Assembly (NCBI GenBank): GCA_033977485.1
Contig: CM066983.1
Coordinates: 105,647,080 to 105,711,079 of the forward strand
DNA length: 64,000 nt
Origin: Hydrangea macrophylla
Taxonomy: Eukaryota; Streptophyta; Magnoliopsida; Cornales; Hydrangeaceae
Direction of reading: 5' to 3'
Part shown: piece by piece, positions 31,161 to 43,207 of the stretch
Numbering within the stretch: position 1 is the first letter of the stretch
How the letters are laid out: each line of letters opens with the position of its first letter
Position numbers and translations under genes: made by a program
The notes under the pieces: generated by a model
The model's database searches: none
Told to the model about the DNA's origin: nothing
What the model saw: the letters and a program-made list of their open reading frames with translations, nothing else

Positions 31161-32967
31161 TATATACACACACAAGATTAGTATTTAAAGTTTAGGAAAA
31201 AAAAAATAAGAAAGTGCACCTATATAATAGGAGTATCTATCTATGCTATTTTTTTAAATACAAAAATTTTAAAAAATAATTGAGAAAAATAATCTTTTAA
31301 TTGCACTTTATAATATATATATATATATATTAAAACAGATTAGATAGATTAGATAAGAGATAGAGAGAGAGAGTATTAGATAAGGGAAAAGATAGAATAT
31401 ACATATATATATTATTAATAAAAAAATTGAAAAAATTGTGAAAAAGTGCACGTATATGGAGTATCTATCTATGCTATTTTTTATTTTTTTAAATTACAAC
31501 AATAAAAAATTGAGAAAAATGAAGCTTTTGATTGTACTTTATAATATATAGATATATATATGATGTGTATATTTGGAGATATTTTTATCAGTCAGGCTGT
31601 GGAGAGGGCGCCCTGCCCTCTCTTTAATAAAGAGAGGGCCTCTGTTTTGACTTTCGGATCATGTCTTCATTAAGGACAATTTTGTCACTTTACAATTTTT
31701 ACACACATATATAAGAGATATTTGTATATATATATATATATTGAAACAGATTAGATAAGATAGTCTGATAGAGAATTAGAAAGAGTATGAGATAAGTTAA
31801 TTAAAAAAAAATTGAAAAATTAGTGAAAAATTAGAAAAATCACAGAGCTGTCATGTGACAGACTTGTAATTCCACTTTATATTATATATATATATATATA
31901 TGATTGGAATAACATAATTCATTAAATCACTCCTCGCATTATGAAAATTCAATTTTGAATTGATTATCAAATCAGTACACTAGAGAAACTTTTACATGCC
32001 ATTTTCGTACTCTTCAAAACTCTCCATTGTTTTTCTTCATTGTCGCCGCACGCCGTAGTCGTTTTCAGCACCATTGCCATCCTTGTCCGTTACCTTCGCT
32101 TCTTTCTCCCTTTATTACAAATTAAACAGATGACCCAATCAGTCACTGCAAGATAAGTGATCCTAAAGTCCGAATTTCATCATCGGTCTTGCTGGCTACA
32201 CTTCAATAATCGACTCGGCCATGAAGTCAATTTTCATGCATGCTTTCGATTTTTACATTTTGTATTTTTTTTATTTTTTTTTTTATTTAATGCTACAAGA
32301 TCACAAATATTCAACCAGATATCCGATTTGCTTGGAATACAGAACATGCTGATAGTAAAAGCTAAAAAATTATTGGGGAGCTAAAACAAAGGTTTCCAAG
32401 TTCAACCAAAATTGTAGAGTAGAGACAAAGCCCAATGTCAGACCAGGCCCACTAGCTTTTCAAGATTCAGACCCTCCCATCACAAAGATTGGGTCCTTTT
32501 ACAATGAAATCTGAGATTAGGTCACTCAAATTTGAAAATGCAGACTTTATGCTACATAAGCCTAATAAATACAGATTTCTTAATTTATTACTATTTGAAA
32601 GCAACAAGTGATGGAGTAATGGAGTGTTCCAAATACTAGTATTTGACATTTTCTTTCTTGATGAGGACAATATGGAAAAATAATTTAATCGAATAATTCA
32701 ACTCCATTATAGCCTTGAGCAAGAAAATAATTCAAATAATGTCAGGCTGGCACCATACCAATGCCAATCAATAAAAGCAAACTTCAGATCTGGATCTTGA
32801 ATGCAAGTGAAGCATAATTTTCCTTCAACATGTTTGATTAGTGAGAGAAAAATAAATAAAAATATATAATTGCTATATGATCTGTCATATCATATGTAGC
32901 TCAAGAGTCAAGATCCAATACAAAAAGTCATCCAATCCACCTCATTGCTCACTTGGGACTCTCTTGG

Positions 32968-33017
<50 letters not shown>

Positions 33018-33166
33018 GCGCACACACACAGAGAGAGACAATTCACAAATGAGAGTGACATCTTAGAAAATATCCACCACTCACCATCTAATCCCCCACA
33101 GGCCTAAACAGATACCACAGATTCCATACACATATCTGAATCTTCTTTTTTGAGTGCTATCATCAA
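31102..33166. other. Intergenic stretch upstream of the NCS1 gene
   Basis: A long (CT)n run lies at about 31118-31156. Several (AT)n tracts, half of a GGGCGCCC-type MITE (about 31589-31705) and a second (CT)n/(CA)n tract at about 32969-33030 follow. No coding region is supported. Short frames (32157-32384, 32467-32670) have no recognisable domain. The CT-rich tract 140-200 bases before the NCS1 start probably lies in its promoter or leader. Confidence 0.6.
31589..31705. mobile_element. Partial MITE of the CAGTCAGGCTC family
   Basis: CAGTCAGGCTGTGGAGAGGGCGCCCTG starts a copy related to those at 43941 and 53353, including GATCATGTCTTCATTAAGGA and TTTTGTCACTT. The right half is missing, so it does not fold fully. 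Confidence 0.6.
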
Positions 33167-34879
33167 ATGGCGTCTAAATATCTCAGCCTCCATCTCCATC
33201 CCCATCCCCACCATTCCTTCACTTCTTCAATCCAACCAAACCCAAACCCAAAACCCAATCATCTCATAACCACCTCTCTGATCAATCTAACTAACCCAAC
33301 CACCAAATTCACTATCACTCATAACCCATTCAAAAAATGTCACAAATTTTCAACCATGGCATTATCGTCAACCCAATCCACACCTAGTCCCCAATTTGAT
33401 CAATTCAAGCCCGACCCGACCCTAACCAACGATGATCTCAAGCCGACATCACCCGATCAACGGACTTTTTCCGGGTGGGAATTGGCTAGCCTATGGGTTG
33501 GGCTTGTTGTGGGTGTCCCAACATACTATCTTGCTGGTAGCCTTGTTGATCTTGGGATGGCCTGGTGGCAAGGAATTGCCACCGTTGTGGCTGCCAACAT
33601 AATCCTATTAGTCCCACTAGTTCTAACCGGTCACCCCGGGACCCGATACGGTATATCCTTCCCGGTTTTAGCCCGATCGTCGTTCGGGATCCGCGGGGCC
33701 CACATCCCAACACTCCTAAGAGCCTTGGTTGGTTGTGGGTGGTATGGGATTGAGACATGGATTGGGGGTGAGGCAATTTTCCTTCTACTCCCCAAAACCA
33801 TCAAACAATCTTCCTTTTCCCAATCCCTCCCTTGGCTTGGGACTTCCCCTGTCGAATTCCTTTGTTTCATAACCTTTTGGCTAGCCCAATTGGCAATTGT
33901 TTGGAAAGGAATGGAAGGAATTAGACAGCTTGAAAAGTACTCAGCTCCAATTCTCATTGTACTCACTTCTAGCCTCCTCATTTGGGCCTATGTCAATGCT
34001 GGTGGACTTGGTCACATGCTATCCCTATCTTCTAGGCTTTCCACTTCACAATTTTGGTCACTATTTTTTCCTTCTCTCACAGCAAACATAAGTTTTTGGG
34101 CCACTCTTGCACTTAACATACCCGATTTCACCCGGTTCGCCAAGAGCCAATCGGATCAAATCATGGGTCAAATCGGCCTTCCGGTGTTCATGGGTGCATT
34201 CACATTCGTGGGCCTAGCCGTTACATCGTCCACCACGGTTATTTTCGGCCGTCTGATCTCGAATCCAATCCAACTCCTTGGCCAAATTGGTGGGTTCACC
34301 ACTATGATCCTAGCCATATTTGGGATCAGCCTAGCCACCGTCACAACCAATATTGCCGCCAATGTGGTGGCCCCTGCAAACGCACTAGTTAATCTCAGCC
34401 CTTCAAACTTCACATTCAGAAGAGGGGCACTTTTGACAGCATTGCTTGGAATTTTATTTCAACCATGGAGGCTTCTTAAGTCAAGTGAGAGCTTTGTTTA
34501 CACATGGCTTCTTGGGTATTCTGCACTGTTGGGTCCAATTGGGGGCATAGTTTTAGCAGATTACTATCTAATTAAGCACACGGATTTAAGTATTAATGAC
34601 TTGTATTCGTTGAGTCCTCGCGGGGCATATTATTACTCAGGAGGGTACAATTTGGCAGCCATAATTGCCTTAGTAATTGGCATTGTACCCGTGGTTCCGG
34701 GATTTTTAGAGAAGGTTGGGATGATAAATTCGGTCTCCGAGTCATTTAGAGTCATTTACAACAATGCTTGGTTCTTTAGCTTCTTCTCTGCAGGAATTGT
34801 GTATTGGATTCTTTCATGTTTGGTAGGAAAACAGCAGAATTCTCTACCTATAGACCCCCTTTTGCCCACTGTACCTTAA
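33167..34879 (+). CDS. NCS1: Plastid nucleobase transporter, NCS1 family (PLUTO-like)
   Basis: A single frame encodes 570 residues. The first about 60 are His/Pro/Asn/Thr-rich with few acids, as in a plastid transit peptide; a second Met at about residue 64 could start a shorter form. The rest is a polytopic membrane protein of the nucleobase:cation symporter 1 fold, with the conserved [17 protein letters not shown] motif and about twelve hydrophobic segments. The closest plant type is Arabidopsis NCS1/PLUTO (At5g03555), which imports uracil, adenine and guanine into plastids for nucleotide salvage; this function is inferred by family. It is intronless, with no frame defect. An AATAAA at 35038-35043 could serve polyadenylation. 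A CT-rich tract lies upstream. The length is close to the family norm (about 600). Confidence 0.95.
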   Translation: MASKYLSLHLHPHPHHSFTSSIQPNPNPKPNHLITTSLINLTNPTTKFTITHNPFKKCHKFSTMALSSTQSTPSPQFDQFKPDPTLTNDDLKPTSPDQRTFSGWELASLWVGLVVGVPTYYLAGSLVDLGMAWWQGIATVVAANIILLVPLVLTGHPGTRYGISFPVLARSSFGIRGAHIPTLLRALVGCGWYGIETWIGGEAIFLLLPKTIKQSSFSQSLPWLGTSPVEFLCFITFWLAQLAIVWKGMEGIRQLEKYSAPILIVLTSSLLIWAYVNAGGLGHMLSLSSRLSTSQFWSLFFPSLTANISFWATLALNIPDFTRFAKSQSDQIMGQIGLPVFMGAFTFVGLAVTSSTTVIFGRLISNPIQLLGQIGGFTTMILAIFGISLATVTTNIAANVVAPANALVNLSPSNFTFRRGALLTALLGILFQPWRLLKSSESFVYTWLLGYSALLGPIGGIVLADYYLIKHTDLSINDLYSLSPRGAYYYSGGYNLAAIIALVIGIVPVVPGFLEKVGMINSVSESFRVIYNNAWFFSFFSAGIVYWILSCLVGKQQNSLPIDPLLPTVP

Positions 34880-35312
34880 TTTTCTTTTTCTTTTCTTTTT
34901 TCCTTCTTTGTAACACAATAATGTCGATAAATATGCATACAGATTATAAAATATTGTAATGTATATATATTATTGCTACCCATGTCATCTTTTTTGTTGC
35001 AATGTTGTAAACTTCCAATGTTGTGAACTTGTGGTGTAATAAAGTACTGCTGCAACTGATCAATCGTTGTAAGATGCTGAGTGTAGTGAAGTATTTACAT
35101 CATATATTATATTATATTTTTCTAGAAGTGGCAAAATTTATTCAGTGAGACTATCACACCAGAAGTGGCTCTATGCAATTGGCAAGTCGTATGATATCAG
35201 CGTGAGGACATGGTATGACAGCCTCGTTGAATAATTTCGCCGGAAATCACACAATACAGTCCATTTCCAACGCATGATGGTCATTGTAATTAGTTTATGA
35301 AGTACTTCACTT
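34880..35312. other. 3' flank of the NCS1 gene
   Basis: This is probable 3' untranslated region with an AATAAA at 35038-35043, then AT-rich sequence up to the hAT element. No further gene is seen. Confidence 0.6.
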
Positions 35313-35738
35313 CAGTGGCGGAGCCACATGGAGGCCCCTCCAAAATTTTCAAGAATTCTCATTTTGTCTCTAAATTTTTGGATATTATACATTTTGGCCC
35401 CTGCAAATGAAATGAATTTACATATTCACCCCTCAAAATTTTATTTTTTATGTAATGAACTATGTAAATGTACACATTGCACCACTAATTCTGATTTTGC
35501 CTCTAAATTTTGGGTAATGTACATCTTGGCTCCTACAAATGAATTAATATGGTCTATGTAAATGTGTGTATTTGCACTACTAATTCTATGCAAATAATTG
35601 TTTTGGCATAGAAATTCTACCAAAAAATATGGATAAATACTAAATAGACCCAAAAAAAAATTTCTCAAGGGGAGCTGCCCCAAACCCTCGTAAAACAAGC
35701 TCTGCTCCCCCAAGTGTACATTCATGGCTCCACCACTG
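35313..35738. mobile_element. Non-autonomous hAT element, right flank hit by copia
   Basis: Ends CAGTGGCGGAGCC and GGCTCCACCACTG are inverted repeats in hAT style. The 8-base target duplication CTTCACTT precedes the element (35305-35312). It follows the element once the copia insertion is removed (35739-35741 plus 37417-37421, also contiguous at 37414-37421). It is non-coding, 426 bases. Related internal sequence (TAAATAGACCCAAAAAAA followed by a CTGCCCC block) is dispersed through the window. Confidence 0.88.
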
Positions 35739-35741
35739 CTT

Positions 35742-35931
35742 TAATAAAATTCATAATAGAATGAACATCAGAAATTTTATTATGACTGAATTGAGAGAGA
35801 ATACAGAGAGGACTTGATATATATATATATATATACAAGTTCCTTTAACTAATTTTAACAAACCTACTGCTATAACTAACTATTTTATTATTTACAGAAA
35901 AGCCCTTATTGTATATTCTAATATCTTAACA
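35742..35931 (-). repeat. 3' LTR of the deleted copia element
   Basis: 190 bases on the minus strand, from TGTTAAGATATTAG after the polypurine tract to TTTTATTA at the duplication TGCTT. The final TA instead of CA suggests one change at the end. An (AT)n tract lies inside. Confidence 0.8.
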
Positions 35932-35938
35932 CTCCCCC

Positions 35939-37385
35939 TCAAGTTGAGCTGTGTATGTTTAATATACCCAACTTACTTTTAAGAATGTGGAATTGTGAAG
36001 CATGTAGGGGCTTTGTTAATATATCAGCTAACTGGTGTCTTGAACCAATATGTAAAGCCTTGATGACTCCTTGAACTTTATCTCTCACAATGTGACAATC
36101 TATCTCTATATGCTTGGTTCTTTCATGGAAGATTGGATTTTGAGCTATATGATTGGCTGCTTGATTATCACAAAACAATAGAGCTGTCTTGTTGTGTTCT
36201 GTCTGTAAATCTCTCAGTAAACCTTTCAACCATATAATTTCACAAGTTGCTCCTGCCATGCTCCTGTATTCTGCCTCTGCAGAAGATCTTGATACTGTTT
36301 GTTGCTTCTTAGACTTCCATGAAATTAATGATTCTCCCAAGAATACACAAAAACCTGTGGTTAATCTTCTAGTGTCTTGACAAGCTGCCCAATCTGCATC
36401 TGCAAAGGCCTTTAGTTGTAAATCAGATTTTGATGAGAAGAAAATGCCTTGTCCTGGTGAACCTTTCAGATACTGTAAAACTCTGTTTGCTGCTTGTAAG
36501 TGTGGTATTCTTGGTTGTGAGAGAAATTGACTCAATTTGTGTACTGCAAAAGAGATATCAGGTCTAGTAAGAGTTAGATACAGTAATTTTCCTATTAGAG
36601 TTCTGTAGGTGCTGGAATTTGGGATAAGTTCTCCTTCTGTTAGACTAAGTTTTGCACCTGGTTCCATAGGAGTTTTAGAAGGTTTTGATCCTATGAAACC
36701 AGTGGATTCAAGAAGCTGTAAAGTGTAGTGTCTTTGAGAAACAAAGATACCTGTGATGTTTTTAGCAACCTCTAAACCAAGGAAGTATTTTAACTTATTG
36801 AGTAATTCTTTCAACTCATTTACAACTTGTAGATTATTGCTAGCTACAATAATATCATCTACATATACTAGTAATGCTATAAAAATAGAGTCTTTAACTT
36901 TGGTAAAAAGGGTATAGTCATATTTACTCTGTGTAAATCCATGAGCTATTAAAGCAGAGGAGAATTTAGCATACCATTGCTTGCTTGCTTGTCTGAGTCC
37001 ATAGAGACTTTTGTTTAGTTTACATACCTGTGACTCCCCCTTGCTATGGAATCCAGGTGGTAATGTCATGTATACTTCTTCTGATAGTTCTCCATGTAGA
37101 AATGCATTATTGACATCCAATTGTAATAAATGCCAGCCATTAACAGCAGCAAGAGCTAAAACTACTTTAACTGTTGCTAGTTTATCACCTGGTGAGAAAG
37201 TTTCAGTAAAGTCAACTCCCTCTTATTGTGTGTAGCCTTTTGCTACTAATCTAGCTTTATATCTCTCTACTGAACCATCTGAGTTTAATTTTACCTCATA
37301 CACCCATTTACAACCTATTGGTTGCTTTCCTGTAGGCAAATTAGTGAGGGTCCATGTATTATTTTCCTCTAGAGCTCTTATTTCA
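35939..37385 (-). pseudogene. Ty1/copia pol fragment: reverse transcriptase and RNase H
   Basis: The minus-strand frame opens directly after the LTR remnant with the ALEENNTWTL region that begins copia reverse transcriptase. It continues through [25 protein letters not shown] and the YVDDII catalytic motif, then RNase H with [16 protein letters not shown] and SSAEAEYR, and ends at TGA (35941-35939). One in-frame TAA at 37225-37223 interrupts the reverse transcriptase early. Gag, protease and integrase are absent, so it cannot move itself. Confidence 0.92.
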
Positions 37386-37411
37386 TTATTGTATATTAGA
37401 ATATCTTAACA
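37386..37411 (-). repeat. 26-base remnant of the copia 5' LTR
   Basis: The minus-strand sequence TGTTAAGATATTCTAATATA then CAATAA matches the start of the 3' LTR except that the two-base loop of a palindrome reads CT instead of AG. The match ends abruptly at AATAA, where pol begins. Confidence 0.85.
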
Positions 37412-38201
37412 TGCTTCACTTCTTCTTGGTTTCCCCAAGTTGTTTTTCGCATATTGTGACTGATTTGGGCGGCGCGGAGTGGGCTGGGGGCACAATTGGG
37501 CCAATGTCCATCCATATCTTTGAGCAATGGTACATTTACTTCATTACTTGATTGCCTACATGGCTGAATGTGATTTTGGAGTTGGCAATTTTAAATGGGC
37601 TTAAATATGGACTTTGTCCATGGCCTTATTAACAAAAAAAAAAAACAAAAAAGCCACTTCCAAGCTCCGGCCCATACATAATTGCTTATACATTGAGAGA
37701 TCAGATGCATTTTGGTAAGAGGAAAAAGGAAGAAAGAAATTGCCAACTGAAAAAGAATGAAACAATCGAAATTGGTTTAGATAAATCTCTCATATTAGAT
37801 TATTTGACTTTAGAAGATAACATATATATATATATATATATATAAATATATATATTTTTTTTTGGTCAAAAGTCTCTATTTGATGAAACTTGATCAAATT
37901 AAATCCTTATGTCAAAAAATTTCACATATATGAAATGTCACATAACTAGTTATGAAAAATTTTCTAATCAAGAAACTTTTAACAAAATAATAGTGATTGG
38001 ACCTACCTTTTTCTTGTTATTAATTACTACTAACAGATAATTATAGACTGCAGTACTTTTTTTTTTTTTCTTTTTTTTTTTTTTTCCATTTGTTTTTCGG
38101 TTCTTTTAAAATGCCATCACAATTTGTGAATCAGTTCGATTCATTGATCAGTAGCTAAGCCTTGATTCCCACTACTTCAGCATAAGGCATGATAAAGGTG
38201 A

Positions 38202-38356
38202 AGAGTAATATTTGGGTGACAAACACTTATAAAAATACTCTCTCTCTCTTTTAGGTAGTGCTGTGGGGTCCGAATAATTTCAGTGGATTCCACAGTACCG
38301 CCCAAGAGAGAGATAGAGTGTGTTTGTAAAAAGTGTTTGTCACCCTAAAATTATTG
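38202..38356. mobile_element. MULE-type MITE
   Basis: GAGTAATATTTGGGTGACAAACAC at the left pairs with GTGTTTGTCACCCTAAAATTATTG at the right. The inner arms carry CTCTCTCTC / GAGAGAGAT. Flanks TAAAGGTGA and TAAAGGTCA are a 9-base duplication with one change. Confidence 0.75.
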
Positions 38357-38439
38357 TAAAGGTCAAATCCAAGGGCAGAATTGTGTATGGGATGGCAGTG
38401 GGCTATAGCCCCTAAACTTTGAGAATTTTTTGGGAATTG

Positions 38440-38590
38440 TTATTGCCACTCTATTATTGAACTAAGGCACACTATGGTACTACTCTTAGAGCATGTGGTA
38501 CAATGTATGTAATGCATGATATGCATGGTACCACATACTTTAAGAGTGATACCATGAAATGTCTTGATTCAATAATGGAGTGGTAATAGC
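38440..38590. mobile_element. Hairpin MITE
   Basis: TTATTGCCACTCTATTATTGAA and its partner TTCAATAATGGAGTGGTAATA enclose further paired arms (TGTGGTAC / GTACCACA) around a GCATGATATGC centre. No clear target duplication was fixed. Confidence 0.65.
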
Positions 38591-39212
38591 ATCACCATTA
38601 TTTTTTTACTACCATAATATTTTAGTTCAATTGTACTTTAACTCACCTTAATATTTGCACATTGTCTTATTCTTCTTATTTTGCATTTTAACTCAATCCA
38701 AATTATTATTCAATTCAAACAAAATACATTATATTATCTCAATGGTAATCTAGCTCACTCCCAAAATATGGCCCAATTCATTTTCTGAGTTCAACCCCTC
38801 AATTTTTTTGAAGCAATATTTATAGTATTTTTCCCAACTGCAAATTAGCATATCTAAAATATGTGTTCCATCGTATTTCCTCATAACTTCTCACTTAAGT
38901 TTAGCCCAAACTGTTTTACCATCACTCAATTTTTTCAAATTACAAGAAGTCGTCAATGCTTACGGGAAGGGAAAAAAAAAAAATAAAGGAGAAGAATAAA
39001 GGATATTAAAAAAATTCAATCTAAAAAAATATAGATAAATAGACCTAAAAAAATGTGTCTCGAGAATGCTACCCCCAAACTCTCCATATAGACACGTCAC
39101 TATATGCTGCTATGCACTCCATCTAATCTCAGTCCCAAATAAAAAACTTGGTTCCGCTCTTCGTCAAATCATTCTAGTGAAGATAGTTTTCAAACAAACC
39201 AAAAAAAAAGAG

Positions 39213-39386
39213 AGCATTTTTGCTCACCTAAAATTTGGTACACCAATGCTCACCCAAGCATCTCATTGGCCAATGCAGTGGGGTCTAGGATTAAATAAAT
39301 GTTAATCCTGGGCCCCACTGCATTGGCCAATGGGATGCTTGAGTGAGCATTAATGTACCAAATTTTGGGTGAGCAAAAGTATTTTC
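39213..39386. mobile_element. Hairpin MITE
   Basis: TTTGCTCACCTAAAATTTGGTA pairs with TACCAAATTTTGGGTGAGCAAA. CATTGGCCAATGCAGTGGGG pairs with CCCCACTGCATTGGCCAATG. The arms cover nearly the whole element. Confidence 0.75.
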
Positions 39387-39951
39387 AAAAAAAAAAATAA
39401 GAAAAAAGTGACGATGACTCTTCAATGTTGTATTTATATTTGACTACTGGCAACGGTTGAAACGGAGCAACGACCAATGCTATTACTTTGAAAATTTAGC
39501 ACAAAAACAGAGATATATGGACCGGCGCCATCGAGAAATCTATACTTTCTCAAGTCTTCCCTCGAAAAATTATTGAGTCCTTCAGGACCATCATATCATC
39601 CAGTCCAATAGAAGATATGGATGTTAGAGTGGAGTTAGATTGTGGGCTAAGATTGAATGAGTTATATAAAGTTGTGAATTTTTTTTGGGTCTACTTATTC
39701 ATATATATATATATATATATATATTTGGTATAAAAATTTAGTGGTAAATCTCCCGTTAGAGAAAAATATTGGTTAAAAGACACAATGAAAACTTTTTTGG
39801 TAAAAAGCCCCTCAAAAAGTTTTTATATGTGATGAACTTTTTTCACTATAATATTTTTCTTGTTCGACCTAATGCTTAAAAAGTACTCTAAAATGAGCTA
39901 AACCTTAATTATCCCCCTTTTTAACTAAATTTTTTGTGTATAACTTTTTCT

Positions 39952-40456
39952 TAGGGGTGTCATTTGGAATGGAAATTCTAATTCCAACTTATTTCGATCC
40001 GAAAATTCCGATTTTGACACCAAAAATTAAATTCCGAATTCTGAAATTTCGAAAATTCTGAAAAAAATCAGAACGGAATCGGAATTGTTTGAGAATTCCG
40101 AAAATATGTTTTTCGAAAATTTTCCCGAAAATTTGGAAGAATGTGGACTTGTTTGTCACACATCGAATAAGAAGAGAAATAAGAGAGTTAGAGACTCTCT
40201 ATAAAAGCATGACTTATCCATTCAATAGTATTTGTATTTCAAAAATTCAAAAAATTCTGAAAATTTCTAATTCCAATTCCAAAAATTTTCGAAGAATTCC
40301 GATTCCGAAAATTTCAAAAAATTCCGAAATTTTGAAATCGGAAAAATATTCTAAAAAAATCGGAACGGAAATTGGAATACCTATTTAATTTCCTAAATTT
40401 TTGGAATTTTTTAGAAAGAGGGTATTCCGATCCTTTCCGGCCGAAACATACCTCTA
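39952..40456. mobile_element. Non-autonomous hAT-like element filled with TTCCGAAAA-type repeats
   Basis: Ends TAGGGGTGTC and ACCTCTA are inverted in part, and the 8-base duplication CTTTTTCT flanks it exactly (39944-39951 and 40457-40464). The interior is a degenerate array of GAATTCCGAAAATT-like motifs on both strands. An open frame at 40089-40388 is a translation of this array, not a gene. Confidence 0.8.
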
Positions 40457-40485
40457 CTTTTTCTCGAAAATAAGGGTTAATTAAC

Positions 40486-40543
<58 letters not shown>

Positions 40544-42650
40544 AGGAAATGAAGCATTTACAACCTTCTACATCATCAACTCTCCTTGCACCAAAAATCC
40601 TAGGTGGCATTTTTTTTCTTCATTTTTTCTTATTAGATATTTAGATGGTTTATGCATATAGGATATGCCTTTCTATAATTAAGTTCATTGAATCTATTTT
40701 TTGTATTTTTTTTATTCATGTATTACATAGGTTCACGTATTAGTCTTAAAGTAGTCGTGGAAGAATAATAATATTAAATGCAATGCATACATGAACTTGA
40801 ATAGATACATTATGTTTCGGATCTTATAAATACCTATGTATTCCTACTATTTGATTAATTCAAGCAATGAATTGAAATTAAAGCATCAGTGTGTAAATCT
40901 CCTTCTTCTTAGAATGTGTTTATCTTAGTTTTCTATTTTCAAATATTCTACTTGTTCATGTGTATCTATTTCATATTTATAATGTACTATAAATTATTTT
41001 ATTTAGGCATTCTTCGCATAACATGATAGTTGGATTTAATTTATTTATTTATATTTTTGAAAAATAATTGGATTTTATTCAATAGACTATAAGTTGTGAT
41101 AAATCTTTGTAGGATGTTCTCTGTAAGTGCATTTCTTTCCTTTCAATCTCTAAGCTCCAGTTTGAGAATGTTTTTATTGTTTTTTGTACAAATTTGTATA
41201 ATATGGTTAAAATGAAAAATTTTAAAATTGTTGGATGGAATTTATGCTGTTAAATTTGTTATGCATTCTATATGTTGACGAATTCTCATGCGTATGCACG
41301 GATTTTCGACTAATTTTTATAATTTCTAAAGATTGAGTGATGGTAAACCAATTTGGGTCGAACAAAGTTTGAGAAGTAATTAAAAAACGTGATGGAACAA
41401 TTATGTAAAGTGAGTTGAATAACAATTGAGCCAATACATTATATATTTTTTTGCAAAAATAAAAATTGGAAGGATTGATTACATGTATTATATCTAAAAA
41501 AAATTACATGTATCCCTCGGGGGGGGGGGGGAGGCGAGGCGTAAAAAATGATCTGCCCTTACATTTTGTGTTAAAAAAAATGATGTAACAACTTTAATAC
41601 TTTCTTATATGGTGCTTCGTATCTCTGTTTTTGTGCTAAAAATTTTATACTTAACTTTTTAATACTAATGACCAGTGACCATGTCATATTAATCTTACCA
41701 CTACGTTATTCATATAATATGGTGATTCGAACCAATAACCATTAAAAAAAAGTCACCATCACAACATTGTACATATACACATGAGCACAATTTAAATAAA
41801 GTGTTGATGGTGATATTCTGACTAAATGGCATTTGATAATTAACACAGAACCACATCATATTGAAGTGCTATATAACCTAGCTAAGTGGCTAGTGAAGAC
41901 TTTAGGTGGATAAATTATTGACATTGGGGTCCAAACCACAGCATAATTTCTCTTTGAGGTGACTGTATCAAAACCTAAGACCTGGGCGCTATACTTCAGT
42001 TCGCTGTGAGAGAGAGAGGTGTTGTTCTTGAGTATTTGAGGGCCTGTTTGGGGATACTCAAAATAGGATTTGGTTCGGTCTAAATCCATTTTTTTATCTA
42101 ATTTTTGTGAGAATCAAGTGTATATTAGTTTGACAGAGAACATGTTTTAAGAAATTTATTAGACTGTGCATAAACTCTTACGTAAAATATAAACACTCAC
42201 CAAACTAGATAATTCTCACAAGAACCATATAAAAATTGGGCTTAGACTGAAACATGTCCTATATTAGTATTTCCCAAACAATCCCTGAAAAAACAAATTA
42301 AAAAGGGAGGAGTACTTTAATAACATGGATCTTATAATTTTGCTTCCCATCTGCAAGTTAACGAAAAATATATTCCATGTGATCGTCACACTATGTGACG
42401 GTTACTATAATCTTTTCATTTTTATAAGATTCGTAGAATATTTGAATTTCGATGAAAGAGCAGGTGTGACAATCACAAAAAGACAATTTATTCAAGTTTA
42501 CAAGATTATACAATTTGGTCTTTTCGAATCCTTTGATGGTGGCCCAAACTTATTCCATTATCTACCCACACTGGACACCAGTTAAGCGCCGCTCGGGCCA
42601 AACCATGAGATCCATAAGGTACAACAGCGCATGTTTAGTAATGCTTAAAT

Positions 42651-43003
42651 ACCGTTTACAACAAGAACTACACAATGAATCACACATTTTTTCCACACAC
42701 ATCTTTAAATGCTTGTATCTTGTGCTGTATAAGTGGGGCACAAAAAAGTGTAAAAAATTTCAAACAGTACAAGGTACAAGCATTTAAAGATGTGTGTGAA
42801 AAAAATGTGTGGTTCATTGTGTGGGTGTAGCATGCATGACTCTTACAACAATGCTAGTGCTACACCCATCCACCAAAAAAGCATCTAAGGTAGACTAATG
42901 AGAAGAGAGATAGAGACTCTTCTCATTAGTCCATCTCAATGTGTGAATACTTTTTGGATGTGGATGGGTGTGACCCAAACATCACTCAAAAACCGTTTAC
43001 AAC
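42651..43003. repeat. Two adjacent MITEs within a 12-base direct repeat
   Basis: ACCGTTTACAAC is at 42651-42662 and again at 42992-43003. Between them are a hairpin element (about 42663-42830, ACACAATGAATCACACA / TGTGTGGTTCATTGTGT arms) and a second one (about 42846-42987, GCTACACCCATCCA / TGGATGGGTGTGAC arms). Confidence 0.6.
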
Positions 43004-43065
43004 TAGGATAAAAAATGTTCACGAGAAAACTTTGACATAACATAAGGTAAAAGTAAAAAAATAGA

Positions 43066-43207
43066 GAATTGCTATGTATACTAGTGCATTTGTTATGTAC
43101 ACCCAAATTTCTTGATTCTAATCATTTTTCTTCTAAAAAGTCTCATTTTTATAAAGTTGAGCGGTATACGTACATAGCAAAACTAGCGGTGTACATAACA
43201 ATTCCCA
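43066..43207. mobile_element. Hairpin MITE
   Basis: GAATTGCTATGTATACTAGTG at the left pairs imperfectly with CTAGCGGTGTACATAACAATTC at the right. The centre is AT-rich. Confidence 0.55.

Larger units (their letters stand above)
35742..37411 (-). mobile_element. Internally deleted Ty1/copia element
   Basis: A perfect 5-base duplication TGCTT flanks it (35737-35741 and 37412-37416). On the minus strand it consists of a 26-base remnant of the 5' LTR (TGTTAAGATATT...), then directly the reverse transcriptase and RNase H part of pol, then a GAGGGGGAGTG polypurine tract and a 190-base 3' LTR. The rest of the 5' LTR, gag, protease and integrase are gone. The flanking duplication shows the deletion happened after, or during, insertion at this site. 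Confidence 0.88.
37417..39951. other. Intergenic stretch with MITEs, no gene seen
   Basis: This is AT-rich sequence with (AT)n at about 37820-37845 and three hairpin MITEs listed separately. A TAGACCTAAAAAAA fragment at about 39040-39110 belongs to the dispersed family also at 10.45, 14.1 and 35.64 kb. Short frames have no recognisable domain. Confidence 0.6.

Noticed and set aside
41519..41531. Run of 13 G as a possible G-quadruplex
   Set aside because: It is a single homopolymer outside any gene, with no second G block nearby.
42325..42585. 86-codon frame with mixed composition
   Set aside because: No recognisable domain, no supported splice sites or promoter. It could be a decayed exon, but nothing in the sequence shows it.
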